Positions 1 through 7,911 of a DNA stretch of 40,940 bases are shown here, piece after piece. This DNA comes from Pseudomonadota bacterium (lineage in GTDB: Bacteria; Pseudomonadota; Gammaproteobacteria; Burkholderiales; Rhodocyclaceae). The stretch is taken from the NCBI GenBank assembly GCA_963205435.1, contig CAUJIV010000097.1, positions 1-40,940 of the forward strand, read 5' to 3'. Below the pieces are notes generated by a model. The model was not told where the DNA came from and made no database searches. It worked only from the letters and a program-made list of their open reading frames with translations. The position numbers were made by a program, and so were the translations under genes. Within the stretch, counting starts at the first letter, position 1. Each line of letters opens with the position of its first letter.

Positions 1-1
1 T

Positions 2-133
2 CTGGCCGAATACAGCTATCGCTTCAACCGACGTTTCGATCTGGCGAGCATGCTCGCCCGGCTGGCTACCGCCGCCGCGAACACGCCGCCTATGCCGTAC
101 CGGCTCGTAAAGTTGGCTGAGGCTCATTGGTAA
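2..133 (+). mobile_element. IS1595-family transposase, C-terminal end (partial)
   Basis: This reading frame enters from outside the window and encodes 43 residues before a TAA stop. It begins LAEYSYRFNRRFDLASML and ends KLAEAHW. A YRFNRR segment near the C-terminus followed by a short helical tail is typical of IS1595/ISXO2-type transposases, which carry a DDE-type nuclease domain upstream. Only the last part is visible, so intactness cannot be judged, and I could not find a clear terminal inverted repeat downstream. The family call rests on the short tail only. Confidence 0.65.
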
Positions 134-161
134 TCAGGAAAAAGAATCTATCCCTACCGAT

Positions 162-467
162 ATGCCGTTGTACTTCAAAAGCAATGAGGCCGCTTTTGAG
201 ATGGCATGTAAATATCTTGACTGCTCTGTATATGAAGGCGCACATCTTCCTGCCCTTGTATTAGACGCGGCAGCAATGTACGGACTGCCTGAAGCAGTAA
301 AGAAACGAGACGATGGCAGTCAAACGGCGGTTGTTCAAATAGCATCAGACGAAGGTCAATTTATTGTCCCCGCCGCTACTTTGGCAGGCTCAAATGGCCC
401 GGACATAAAACCTGGAGATTTAGTCGAATGGTGCGCATTGAAATATAGCAAAAAATACGGGCAATAA
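162..467 (+). CDS. Hypothetical protein, 101 aa
   Basis: I do not recognise this protein. It is a soluble-looking 101-residue chain without membrane segments or a signal peptide. It has a helical start (SNEAAFEMACKYL) and a C-terminal half rich in beta-prone residues (QTAVVQIASDEGQFIVPAA) ending LVEWCALKYSKKYGQ. Codons are much richer in A and T than in the genes from 872 onward, and it lies 28 bases after the transposase stop, so it was probably acquired with the mobile element. An AGGAAAAAG stretch lies about 20 bases upstream of the ATG, too far for an ideal ribosome site. It is probably a real but foreign accessory gene. Confidence 0.55.
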   Translation: MPLYFKSNEAAFEMACKYLDCSVYEGAHLPALVLDAAAMYGLPEAVKKRDDGSQTAVVQIASDEGQFIVPAATLAGSNGPDIKPGDLVEWCALKYSKKYGQ

Positions 468-745
468 GAATCTTGGTTGGGCTGGCATTATTACTGCAAA
501 ACTAAAGCCTGCTTTCGTTAATAGAGAATGGCAAATTGAGTATCGATATCAGCCTGTAATAACTTTCTGAAATGATATTCAGATCACATTCAATAGTCCG
601 ATTCTCAAAGTAAAACGCCGGGGTTCTGGCCCCCGGCCGGCCACCCCTCGCGGCGTCGGAGTTCGCCCAGGGACAGTCGCGGTTTTCCATGAACGCGGCA
701 CTCACGACTTATCCGCGCCCCGCCGCCGCGGCAGCGAGGAATCAT
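468..745. other. Non-coding stretch at the edge of the mobile element
   Basis: No convincing gene is visible here. The first 130 bases are AT-rich like the preceding orphan gene. From about 615 the sequence turns abruptly GC-rich, which probably marks the boundary between acquired DNA and the resident chromosome. A possible terminator hairpin lies at 618-636. Confidence 0.5.
616..636 (-). terminator. Possible rho-independent terminator downstream of the cls-like gene
   Basis: CCGGGG (618-623) pairs with CCCCGG (631-636) around a 7-base loop. Read on the minus strand the stem is followed by CGTTTTAC, giving a short T tract. It lies about 235 bases beyond the stop of the cardiolipin synthase-like gene, so assignment to that transcript is uncertain. 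Confidence 0.35.
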
Positions 746-856
746 TCAAGCGTCGTTCGCCCCCATGACGACCAGGAGCAGTCGCTTCACAATCTGTTCG
801 CTGGAATATCCCATCTGCTTCAACTCGGCGAAGCGTCGTCGCACTTGCGCCACCAT
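746..856 (-). CDS. Candidate small protein, 36 aa
   Basis: Beginning with an ATG 15 bases after the TAG of the cls-like gene and in the same frame, this small frame reads MVAQVRRRFAELKQMGYSSE then QIVKRLLLVVMGANDA. It looks like two amphipathic helices joined by a GYSSEQ turn, with basic residues on the first helix. There is no strong ribosome binding site, and the frame continues upstream without a stop up to the cls TAG. It could be a real small gene, or the leftover C-terminal tail of a longer cls product that was cut by the TAG. I do not assign a function. Confidence 0.35.
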   Translation of the reverse strand: MVAQVRRRFAELKQMGYSSEQIVKRLLLVVMGANDA

Positions 857-871
857 CGCGCACGCGATGCC

Positions 872-2248
872 CTAGAGCTGGAAGCCGACCGCGCGCACCA
901 GGCCTTCGACCGTGTCGCGCCACCAGCCCGGCGCCCGGGCGGCATGAGGGAAGGATTGCGCCCACGATCGCTCAAACCATGCGGAGAATCCGGCGATGGT
1001 GTCTTGGTCGAAAAACAGCGTGTTCAGCTCGTAGTTGAGAAACAGGCTGCGGCTGTCGAGGTTGAGCGAGCCGCAGCTGGCTAGCGACGCGTCGAACAGC
1101 GCCAGCTTGGCGTGCAGCATCCTCCCCAGCAAATGGACATGCACGCCGGCGGCGGACAGCTCGCGCAGGCTGCGTTCGCGCGCGATGTCGGCCAGGCGGT
1201 GGTTGCTGCGCGCGGGCAGCAGCAGGCGCACCTCGACGCCGCGGCGCGCGGCCTGTCCGAGCGCCGCCTGCAGCGCGTCGTCCGGCACGAAGTAGGGCGT
1301 GGCCAGCCAGATGCGCGCATCGCTGCGGTAGCAGGCCGCCAGGTAAAGGTCGTGCGCGGTGTCTTCGCGACGGTCGGGGCCGCTGGGAAGCAGCTGCGCC
1401 TGGAGCGCCCCGGGCACCGAGGAAGCGCCCGGGATGGCCGGCGGCAGGCCGGCGCCGCCGGCCAGGGCCCAATCGGCCGCGAAGCAGCGGCAGGCTTCTT
1501 CCACCAGCTCGCCGTCGAAGCTGAAGCTCAGGTCATGCCAGGCCGGGCCTTGCGGCCCGCCGAGGAAATACTCGTCGGCCAGATTGCGCCCACCGCTCCA
1601 TACGGTTCGCGCGTCGACGATCACCAGCTTGCGGTGATTGCGCAGGTTGCCGCGCCCGAACTGCGGGCGCAGGCGCAGCCGCAGCGGCGAAAACCAGCGC
1701 AGTTGCACGCCGGCCTCGCGCAGCAGGCGGCGGGTTTGCCGGCGCCATGCAAAATCGCCCAGGCCATCGACGAGCACGCGCACCGCAACGCCACGCTGCA
1801 CGGCGCGCCGCAGCGCCGCGACAACGCGCTGCCCGACGGCATCCGCACGGAAGATGAACATCTCGATGTCGATTTGCCGGGTGGCGCCGTCCAGCAGCGC
1901 CAGCAGCGCCTCCAGCGCCGCCGGGCCGTCCGCATCCAGCACGACCTGGCGGCAGTGGCACGACGGCGGGATGTCCAGCCCGCGCGTCAAGGGCGGGCCG
2001 TCCTGCGGCAGGCCTGCCGGCATTGCGGCTGCATGCGCCAGCTTGCGCGTGCCGAGAAGCAGATAGACCGGTAGCGCCAGATAGGGGAAGGCCAGCAGGC
2101 TCACCACCCAGGCGATGGCCGCAGACGGAGGGCGATGCTGCCTGCCCGAATGGGTCAGCAAGACATACAGCAGCAGCCCGGTGGCGACAGCGGCCAGATG
2201 CAGCAGCGTCAGGCCATGCCAAAGCTGTAGCTGAAACGGAAGGTGCAT
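872..2248 (-). CDS. Cardiolipin synthase-like phospholipase D protein
   Basis: This 458-residue protein has the layout of bacterial cardiolipin synthases, which join two phosphatidylglycerol molecules, or phosphatidylglycerol with another phospholipid, in the inner membrane. Two N-terminal membrane segments (about residues 10-31 and 43-65) precede two phospholipase D domains. Each domain carries an intact HKD motif: H205, K207, D212 in HRKLVIVD and H379, K381, D386 in HAKLALFD. The length fits the Cls family. The gene is transcribed away from the LPS operon at 2515 and has no obvious partner. No good ribosome site precedes the chosen ATG, but the membrane anchor begins right after it. Which subtype (ClsA, ClsB or ClsC) it represents cannot be told. 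Confidence 0.85.
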   Translation of the reverse strand: MHLPFQLQLWHGLTLLHLAAVATGLLLYVLLTHSGRQHRPPSAAIAWVVSLLAFPYLALPVYLLLGTRKLAHAAAMPAGLPQDGPPLTRGLDIPPSCHCRQVVLDADGPAALEALLALLDGATRQIDIEMFIFRADAVGQRVVAALRRAVQRGVAVRVLVDGLGDFAWRRQTRRLLREAGVQLRWFSPLRLRLRPQFGRGNLRNHRKLVIVDARTVWSGGRNLADEYFLGGPQGPAWHDLSFSFDGELVEEACRCFAADWALAGGAGLPPAIPGASSVPGALQAQLLPSGPDRREDTAHDLYLAACYRSDARIWLATPYFVPDDALQAALGQAARRGVEVRLLLPARSNHRLADIARERSLRELSAAGVHVHLLGRMLHAKLALFDASLASCGSLNLDSRSLFLNYELNTLFFDQDTIAGFSAWFERSWAQSFPHAARAPGWWRDTVEGLVRAVGFQL

Positions 2249-2380
2249 GGGGCCAGCTTATCAGCTGAAAAGTTCATTGAGACGGCCGCGCGAAGCTCGA
2301 GGCTCTTGCGTTCCGCCAGGCCCTCTCCTCATGGACAAGAAGCCGCTCGCTGGCGCCACCCCGGCCTGCTCTCATAAGCT

Positions 2381-2442
2381 GATGACTTTTCGAGTGTTTT
2401 CAGGCATGATGAGCGACTCGATGCAGCAGCCTGAAAGTCATC
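2381..2442 (+). promoter_or_regulatory. Nested inverted repeats in the leader of the LPS operon
   Basis: Two dyads are nested in the leader. GATGACTTT (2381-2389) is the exact reverse complement of AAAGTCATC (2434-2442), and TTTCAGGC (2398-2405) of GCCTGAAA (2429-2436). The right-hand arms share three bases, so the two stems stack or compete. The element lies 73 bases upstream of the first LPS gene. It could be a transcript fold or an operator pair. No function can be assigned from sequence alone. Confidence 0.45.
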
Positions 2443-2514
2443 CAAATTGCTGATCCGCTCACCGCGATGTACGCCGGACTGGCGGCGGGAGGGCGCGCGG
2501 CTGCCGGAAAGAAG

Positions 2515-3336
2515 ATGAGGGATTTCGTCGCGCCAAGCTGGCAGGCGATCCTCGAGCACAACGGCCTGCGCGACTTCGAGGCGCTGTGGGCGCTCGAGGC
2601 AGGCTGGTTCGAGGCGCCCAACCGTCGCCGCGGCGGCTGGAGCGGCGTCTCGCGCTGCGAACTCTCCCTGCCTGGCGGCGGCACGCGGGCCGTGTTCCTC
2701 AAGCGGCAGGAGAACCACAACGCCCGCAGCTGGGCGCATCCGCTGCGCGGAGCGCCCACCTTCCTGCGCGAGTTTCGCCGGCTGCGCCAATATCGCGCCC
2801 GCGGCATTCCGACGCTGGAGCCGGTGTATTTCGCCATGCGCCGCGAGGCCGGGCAGGCGCGCGCCATCCTCGCCACCGAGGAACTGGCCGGCTTCGTCCC
2901 GCTCGACGAACGCGTCCGCCGCTGGCGGCTGGAAGGCGCGCCGCGCGGCGTCCGGCTGGCCTGCATCCGGGCGGTGGCGGCGCTGCTGGCGCAGATGCAC
3001 GGCCATCACATCCAGCACAACTGCTTCTTTCCCAACCACGTGTTCACCCGCCTGCATGAAGGCGGCGGCGTCGAGGCTCGTGTCATCGATCTCGAGAAGT
3101 CGCGCTGGCGGCCGCTCAAGGTCTTCTGCGCGCTGCGCGACCTCGATACCCTCAACCGCTATTCGCCGAACTGGAGCCGCAGCGACCGCCTGCGCTTCCT
3201 CAAGGCCTATCTGGGCGCCGAGCGCCTCGGCCCCTATGGCAGGTGGCTGTGGCGGCGCATCGGCGAGTTGCGCATGCAAAAGCTCCGCCGGAAGGGCCTG
3301 GCGCCGGCGGCGGCCCGCGGCGGCGGCGGAAACTAG
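2515..3336 (+). CDS. InaA-like lipopolysaccharide kinase family protein
   Basis: This 273-residue protein belongs to the Kdo/WaaP/InaA kinase-like group, soluble proteins that act on or respond to the LPS core. An N-terminal beta-rich lobe has an invariant-type lysine region (AVFLKRQENHN), a hinge (ATEELAGFVPL) and a catalytic-loop region reading IQHNCFFPNHVF. In WaaP the equivalent loop is HRDC, with a catalytic aspartate. Here asparagine stands in that place, as is common in InaA-type members as far as I recall. A later VIDLEKSR supplies the metal-binding aspartate. The ATG at 2515 is preceded by GGAAAGAAG. An in-frame ATG at 2467 is possible. It is the first gene of the waa run, 11 bases before waaG. 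Confidence 0.75.
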   Translation: MRDFVAPSWQAILEHNGLRDFEALWALEAGWFEAPNRRRGGWSGVSRCELSLPGGGTRAVFLKRQENHNARSWAHPLRGAPTFLREFRRLRQYRARGIPTLEPVYFAMRREAGQARAILATEELAGFVPLDERVRRWRLEGAPRGVRLACIRAVAALLAQMHGHHIQHNCFFPNHVFTRLHEGGGVEARVIDLEKSRWRPLKVFCALRDLDTLNRYSPNWSRSDRLRFLKAYLGAERLGPYGRWLWRRIGELRMQKLRRKGLAPAAARGGGGN

Positions 3337-3347
3337 GCGGCGCGGCC

Positions 3348-4463
3348 ATGCAACTGGCGTTCGCCCTCTTCAAGTACTTTCCCTTCGGCGGCCTGCAGCG
3401 CGATTTCCTGCGCATCGCCGGCATCTGCCAGGCGCGCGGCCACCGCGTGCGCGTCTACGCCCTGTCCTGGCAGGGGACGCTGCCGGACGGCTTCGAGCTG
3501 ATGCGGGTGCCGGTGAAGGCGCTGGCCAACCACAGGCGCTACGAGAAGTTCGCCGACTGGATGCGCCGCGATTTGGCCGAGCGGCCGGCCGACCGCCTGG
3601 TCGGCTTCAACAAGATGCCGGGGCTCGACGTCTATTACTGCGCCGACCCCTGCTACGAGGAGAAGGCGCGCACCCTGCGCAGCCCGATGTACCGCCTCTC
3701 CGGCCGCTACCGCCACTTCGCCGCCTATGAGCGGGCGGTGTTCGCGCCGCGGGCGAAGACCGAGATCCTCATGCTCTCCGCCGTGCAGCAGGCGCTCTAC
3801 GTCAGGCACTACGCCACGCCGGCGGCGCGCCTGCATCTCCTGCCGCCGGGCATCGCCGCCGACCGCCGCGCGCCGCCCGACGCGGCGCGCATCCGCGCCG
3901 GGTTTCGCCGCGAGTTCCGCCTCGGCGACGACGACTTGCTGCTGCTGCAGGTCGGTTCGGGCTTCAAGACCAAGGGGCTCGACCGCTCGCTGCGCGCGCT
4001 CGCCGCCCTGCCCGAGGCGCTGAAGCGGCGCGCGCGCCTGATCGCCATCGGCCAGGACGAGCCGAAGCCCTTCCTCTCGCTGGCCCGCGCGCTCGGCCTC
4101 GCCGATCGGGTGCGCATCCTCAAGGGGCGCGACGACATTCCGCGCTTCCTGCTCGGCGCCGACCTGCTGCTGCACCCGGCCTACAGCGAGAACACCGGCA
4201 CGGTGCTGCTGGAAGCGGTGGTCGCCGGCCTGCCGCTGATCGCCAGCGCCGCCTGCGGCTACGCCCATTACATCGAGGAGGCCGGCGCCGGCCGCGTCCT
4301 GCCGCAGCCCTTCGAGCAGGCCGCCTTCGACCGCCTGCTGGCCGAGGCGCTGGAAGACGGCCAGCAGCGCCGGCGCTGGCGAGACAGCGGGCTCGCCTGG
4401 GCCGAGCGCGCCGACATCTACAGCCTGCACGAGCGGGCGGCGGACATCATCCTGCGGCCATGA
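3348..4463 (+). CDS. waaG: LPS core glucosyltransferase WaaG
   Basis: WaaG transfers glucose from UDP-glucose to heptose II of the LPS inner core at the cytoplasmic face of the inner membrane. The 371-residue product is a GT-B, family GT4 enzyme. The N-terminus reads LAFALFKYFPFGGLQRD, a WaaG hallmark, and the donor domain carries the EX7E motif in YSENTGTVLLEAVVAGLP. It starts at ATG 3348, 11 bases after the InaA-like gene, and its stop overlaps the start of waaP in ATGA. The order waaG-waaP is that of known core operons. In-frame upstream sequence from 3243 is only read-through of the preceding gene in another frame. Confidence 0.93.
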   Translation: MQLAFALFKYFPFGGLQRDFLRIAGICQARGHRVRVYALSWQGTLPDGFELMRVPVKALANHRRYEKFADWMRRDLAERPADRLVGFNKMPGLDVYYCADPCYEEKARTLRSPMYRLSGRYRHFAAYERAVFAPRAKTEILMLSAVQQALYVRHYATPAARLHLLPPGIAADRRAPPDAARIRAGFRREFRLGDDDLLLLQVGSGFKTKGLDRSLRALAALPEALKRRARLIAIGQDEPKPFLSLARALGLADRVRILKGRDDIPRFLLGADLLLHPAYSENTGTVLLEAVVAGLPLIASAACGYAHYIEEAGAGRVLPQPFEQAAFDRLLAEALEDGQQRRRWRDSGLAWAERADIYSLHERAADIILRP

Positions 4464-5308
4464 GCCGGACGGACGAACTGCACCTGGAAGAGCCCTTCCG
4501 CACGCTGTGGGCGGGGAAGGACGCCTTCGCCGAGGCGCGCGCGCTGCGCGGCACGGTGCTGCGCGAGCTGGAAGGCCGCCGCACCCTGCGCTTCGAGCTG
4601 GCCGGGCGCGGCTACTACGCCAAGCTGCACCGCGGCGTCGGCTGGCGCGAGATCGTGAAGAACCTGCTCGTCGCGCGCCTGCCGGCGCTCGGCGCCGAAC
4701 AGGAATGGCGGGCGATCCGCCGGCTGGCGCAGCTCGGCGTGCCGACGATGAGCGCCGTCGCCTATGGCCGCCGCGGCACGAATCCGGCGCGCATCGAATC
4801 CTTCATCATCACCGAGGAGCTGGCGCCGACAATCAGCCTCGAGGATTTCTGCCGCGACTGGCCGGCGCAGCCGCCGACGCCGGCCCTGAAGCGCGCGCTG
4901 ATCACTCGCGTCGCCGGGATGGCGGCGACGATGCACCGGGGCGGCGTCAACCACCGCGACTGCTACCTCTGCCACTTCCTGCTGCACCTGCCCGTCGATG
5001 CTGCCGCGCCAAGGCTGTCGCTGATCGACCTGCATCGCGCCCAACTGCGCGCGGGCGCGGCGCCGCGGCGCTGGCGAAACAAGGATCTCGCCGCCCTGCA
5101 CTTCTCCTCGCTGGAGATCGGCCTCACCGCGCGCGACCGGCTGCGCTTCCTGCGCGCCTACTTCGGCCGCCCGCTGCGGCGCATCCTCGCCGAGGAAGCC
5201 GCGCTGTTCGCCCGCCTCGAGCGCGAGGGCCGGCGCCTGGCGGCGCGCTACCAACGCAAGTTCGCGCCGCGCGAAGGCGGCCCCGGCGCGGCGGGAAGCC
5301 GGCCATGA
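4460..5308 (+). CDS. waaP: LPS core heptose I kinase WaaP (RfaP)
   Basis: WaaP phosphorylates heptose I of the LPS inner core using ATP, a modification that stabilises the outer membrane. The 282-residue protein has the kinase-like fold. The lysine of YYAKLH is the likely ATP-contacting residue, ITEELAPTISLEDF is the hinge, and NHRDCYLCHFLLH is the characteristic catalytic loop with D167, matching the essential aspartate of the E. coli enzyme. The metal-binding aspartate is in LSLIDLHRAQ. It overlaps waaG upstream and the triple-kinase gene downstream by ATGA, so all three are probably translationally coupled. Confidence 0.92.
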   Translation: MSRTDELHLEEPFRTLWAGKDAFAEARALRGTVLRELEGRRTLRFELAGRGYYAKLHRGVGWREIVKNLLVARLPALGAEQEWRAIRRLAQLGVPTMSAVAYGRRGTNPARIESFIITEELAPTISLEDFCRDWPAQPPTPALKRALITRVAGMAATMHRGGVNHRDCYLCHFLLHLPVDAAAPRLSLIDLHRAQLRAGAAPRRWRNKDLAALHFSSLEIGLTARDRLRFLRAYFGRPLRRILAEEAALFARLEREGRRLAARYQRKFAPREGGPGAAGSRP

Positions 5309-7431
5309 ACGGCTGGCGCCTCGCTCCAGGCATCGCGCCGGCGGCCGCCGCGCGCTTCGCCGACCTCGACACGGTATTCGTCCTCGACGCCGAGACCGTC
5401 TCGCGCGACTCGCTTTCGCACACCCTGCGCGTCGAGGTCGACGGCCGGCGCTACTACGTCAAGCGCTACGCCGGGCTCGGCAAGAAGCCGCTGCGCCGCA
5501 TGCTCGGCAAGCCGCGGGTGCAGTTCGAATGGGAGAACCTGCGGCGTTTCGCCGACTGGGGCATCCCGACGCCGCGGCTGGTGGCCTGGGGCCTCGAGCG
5601 CAAGGACGGTCGCTTCGCGCGCGGCGCGCTGGTGACCGAGGAGATTTCCAGCAGCAGCGACCTCGCCCATCTGGCGCGGGCTGGCGATGCCCGGCTGCGC
5701 GATCTTGCCTGGTGGCGGCCGGTCGCCGCCCAAGTCGCCGCCATCGCGCGCCGCCTGCACGCGCACCGCTTCTGCCACGGCGACCTGAAATGGCGCAATC
5801 TGCTGGTGGATGCCGCCGGCAAGGTCTATCTCATCGACTGCCCGAGCGGCGGCTTCTGGCGGCCGCCCTTCCTCGAATACCGCATCGCCCGGGACCTCGC
5901 CAGCCTCGACGAGACGGCGCGCGGCATGCTGACGCGCACGCAGCGGCTGCGCTTCTATCTCGACTACGCGCAAAAGAAAAAGCTCGACGTCGCCGACAAG
6001 CGTCGCATCCGCCGGATCCTGCGCATCTTCATCGACGACGAGGAGGCGGCGCTGGAGCCGGCGGCTGCGCTGCGCGCCGCCGGCCGCCATGCGCCGACGC
6101 CGGGCATGCTGGCGCTCGACAACGGCAGCGAGTTGGCCGTCGAGCGCTGGCTGCGCGCGCTGCCCGGCAAACGCCTGACCGGCGCCGGCCGCTGGAACGG
6201 ACAGGCGGTGCTGGCCAAGCTGTTCATCGCCCGCCGCGGCAGCGAGCGCCACTGGCAGCGCGAATGCCGCGGCATCGAGTTGCTTCAGGCCCGCGGCCTG
6301 CCGGTGCCGCGGCGCCTGGCGGCGGGCCGCCTCGCCGGCGGCGGCCACTACGTGCTGAGCGAATACCTCGAGGGGGCGCGCAATCCCGCGGCCGACAGCG
6401 AGGCGGAACTGGCCCACGTGTTCGAGATGGCCGGAAGGCTGCACGCCGCCGGGCTGCTGCAGGAGGATGTCCATCTCGGCAACTTCGTCCTGCACGGGAG
6501 CCGCCTGCTCGTCGTCGATGGCGATGCCATCCGGCCCGAGGCTTCGGATGAGGCCCGCCTCGACAACCTCGCCCTGCTCTTCGCCCAGCTGTCTCCTGCG
6601 GCCTGCGCTTCCCTGCGCGACGTCCTGCTCGCCGCCTACCGCCGCGGCAATCCGCGATTCGAAATTGCCTTGCCGCGACTGGCGGCCGCCATCGAGAAAG
6701 CGCGCGCCGCGCGCCTCGCCGACTATCTTGACAAGTGCGTGCGCGACTGCAGCTTGTTCAAGGTGAACAGCCGTGCCGACCGCTTCAGCTCGGTGGCGCG
6801 CGACGAGGCGGAATTCCTGGCGCCGCTGGTGGCCGAGCCGGACGCCTGGATCGAGCGCGGAACGGCGCTCAAGCGCGGCGGCAGCGCGACGGTGGCGCGG
6901 GTCGAGCCGGGCGGCCGCAAGCTGGTCATCAAGCGCAACAACATCAAGGGCGCCGGTCACGCCGTCTCGCGCGCCTGGCGGCCGAGCCGCGCCTGGCGCT
7001 CCTGGCTCGCCGCGCACCGCCTGCGCTTCCTCGGCATCGCCACGCCGCGGCCACTGGCGCTGATCGAGCGGCGCCTCGGCCCGCTGCGCGGGCGCGCCTG
7101 GCTGATCAGCGAATACTGCGCCGGCCCGAACTTGCTGGAGGCACTCGCCCCGCACGCCGGCGACGAGGCGCCGGCGGCCATCATCGAGGCGGTGCACCGG
7201 CTCTTCGCGCAGCTGGCCGAGGCGCGCATCAGCCACGGCGACCTCAAGGCCAGCAACCTGATCCTCGACGCAGGCACGCTCAACGTGCTTGATCTCGACG
7301 CCCTGCGCCAGCACGACAGCGCGGCATCCTGGCGCCGTGCCTGGCGCCGGGATCGCGAGCGCTTCCTGCGCAACTGGGCGGGAGACGAGCGGCTGCTGCG
7401 GCAGCTGGAGGCGGCGCTGCCGCCGGCCTGA
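5305..7431 (+). CDS. Three-domain kinase-like protein of the LPS operon
   Basis: One open frame of 708 residues contains three kinase-like units in a row. Unit 1 (about 1-255) resembles LPS core kinases: YYVKRY, then HGDLKWRN with D160 and N166, and LIDC with D178. Unit 2 (about 270-470) has an odd loop, EDVHLGNF, with D388 but H390 in place of the usual Lys region, followed by VVDGDA with D405. Unit 3 (about 490-705) has HGDLKASN with D646 and N651, and VLDLDAL with D663. Each thus keeps a catalytic-type and a metal-type aspartate. The ATG at 5305 overlaps the waaP stop. I recall related domains mostly as separate genes near waaP, so this may be a fusion. Substrates are unknown; phosphorylation of LPS core sugars is the likely role. 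Confidence 0.75.
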   Translation: MNGWRLAPGIAPAAAARFADLDTVFVLDAETVSRDSLSHTLRVEVDGRRYYVKRYAGLGKKPLRRMLGKPRVQFEWENLRRFADWGIPTPRLVAWGLERKDGRFARGALVTEEISSSSDLAHLARAGDARLRDLAWWRPVAAQVAAIARRLHAHRFCHGDLKWRNLLVDAAGKVYLIDCPSGGFWRPPFLEYRIARDLASLDETARGMLTRTQRLRFYLDYAQKKKLDVADKRRIRRILRIFIDDEEAALEPAAALRAAGRHAPTPGMLALDNGSELAVERWLRALPGKRLTGAGRWNGQAVLAKLFIARRGSERHWQRECRGIELLQARGLPVPRRLAAGRLAGGGHYVLSEYLEGARNPAADSEAELAHVFEMAGRLHAAGLLQEDVHLGNFVLHGSRLLVVDGDAIRPEASDEARLDNLALLFAQLSPAACASLRDVLLAAYRRGNPRFEIALPRLAAAIEKARAARLADYLDKCVRDCSLFKVNSRADRFSSVARDEAEFLAPLVAEPDAWIERGTALKRGGSATVARVEPGGRKLVIKRNNIKGAGHAVSRAWRPSRAWRSWLAAHRLRFLGIATPRPLALIERRLGPLRGRAWLISEYCAGPNLLEALAPHAGDEAPAAIIEAVHRLFAQLAEARISHGDLKASNLILDAGTLNVLDLDALRQHDSAASWRRAWRRDRERFLRNWAGDERLLRQLEAALPPA

Positions 7432-7478
7432 GGCGCGGCGAAAGCGCAGCGGCGAACGAGGACCGGGCTGGAGAAACC

Positions 7479-7880
7479 ATGAAAAGCGAAAACGGCGAAT
7501 CCGGCGACGACGGGCAAAGCCCGTTCAAGAGCCGCAGCGGCCTGCGCCGCATCCTCAATGCGCTGGGCTATTCCCTCGCCGGCCTGGCCGCCGCCTGGCG
7601 CCACGAGCATGCCTTCCGCCAGGAGGCCTGGCTGGCGCTGCTGCTGCTGCCCGTTGCGCTCGTCCTGCCCGCCAGCGGAACCGGCAAGGCGCTGATGGCC
7701 GGCAGCGTGCTGCTGGTGCTGGTGGTCGAGCTGCTCAACTCGGCCATCGAGAGCGTGGTCGACCGCGTCTCGCTGGAGCACCACCCGCTGGCGCGGCGCG
7801 CCAAGGACCTCGGCAGCGCGGCGGTGATGCTGGCGCTGGTGAATGTCGCCGTCGTCTGGCTGCTGGTGCTGCTCGGCTGA
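7479..7880 (+). CDS. dgkA: Diacylglycerol kinase DgkA
   Basis: DgkA is a small trimeric inner-membrane kinase that turns diacylglycerol into phosphatidic acid, recycling lipid left over from envelope glycan and head-group transfer reactions. The 133-residue product has a charged N-terminus, three predicted membrane helices (about 48-66, 70-90 and 110-131) and the family signature ELLNSAIESVVDR followed by AKDLGSAAV. GGAGAAACC precedes the ATG. It lies 47 bases downstream of the kinase fusion on the same strand and fits the envelope theme of the operon. Confidence 0.93.
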   Translation: MKSENGESGDDGQSPFKSRSGLRRILNALGYSLAGLAAAWRHEHAFRQEAWLALLLLPVALVLPASGTGKALMAGSVLLVLVVELLNSAIESVVDRVSLEHHPLARRAKDLGSAAVMLALVNVAVVWLLVLLG

Positions 7881-7911
7881 CGCCGCCACGCCGCGCCGCC
7901 AGCGGCCGCCT

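Noticed and set aside
4507-5304. Upstream extension of the kinase fusion to 974 residues
   Set aside because: The extra 266 residues are an alternative frame of waaP. The ATG at 5305 overlaps the waaP stop in the normal ATGA way.
5248-7314. 688-codon open frame antisense to the kinase fusion
   Set aside because: It lacks any recognisable motif, and the plus-strand frame carries three sets of kinase motifs.
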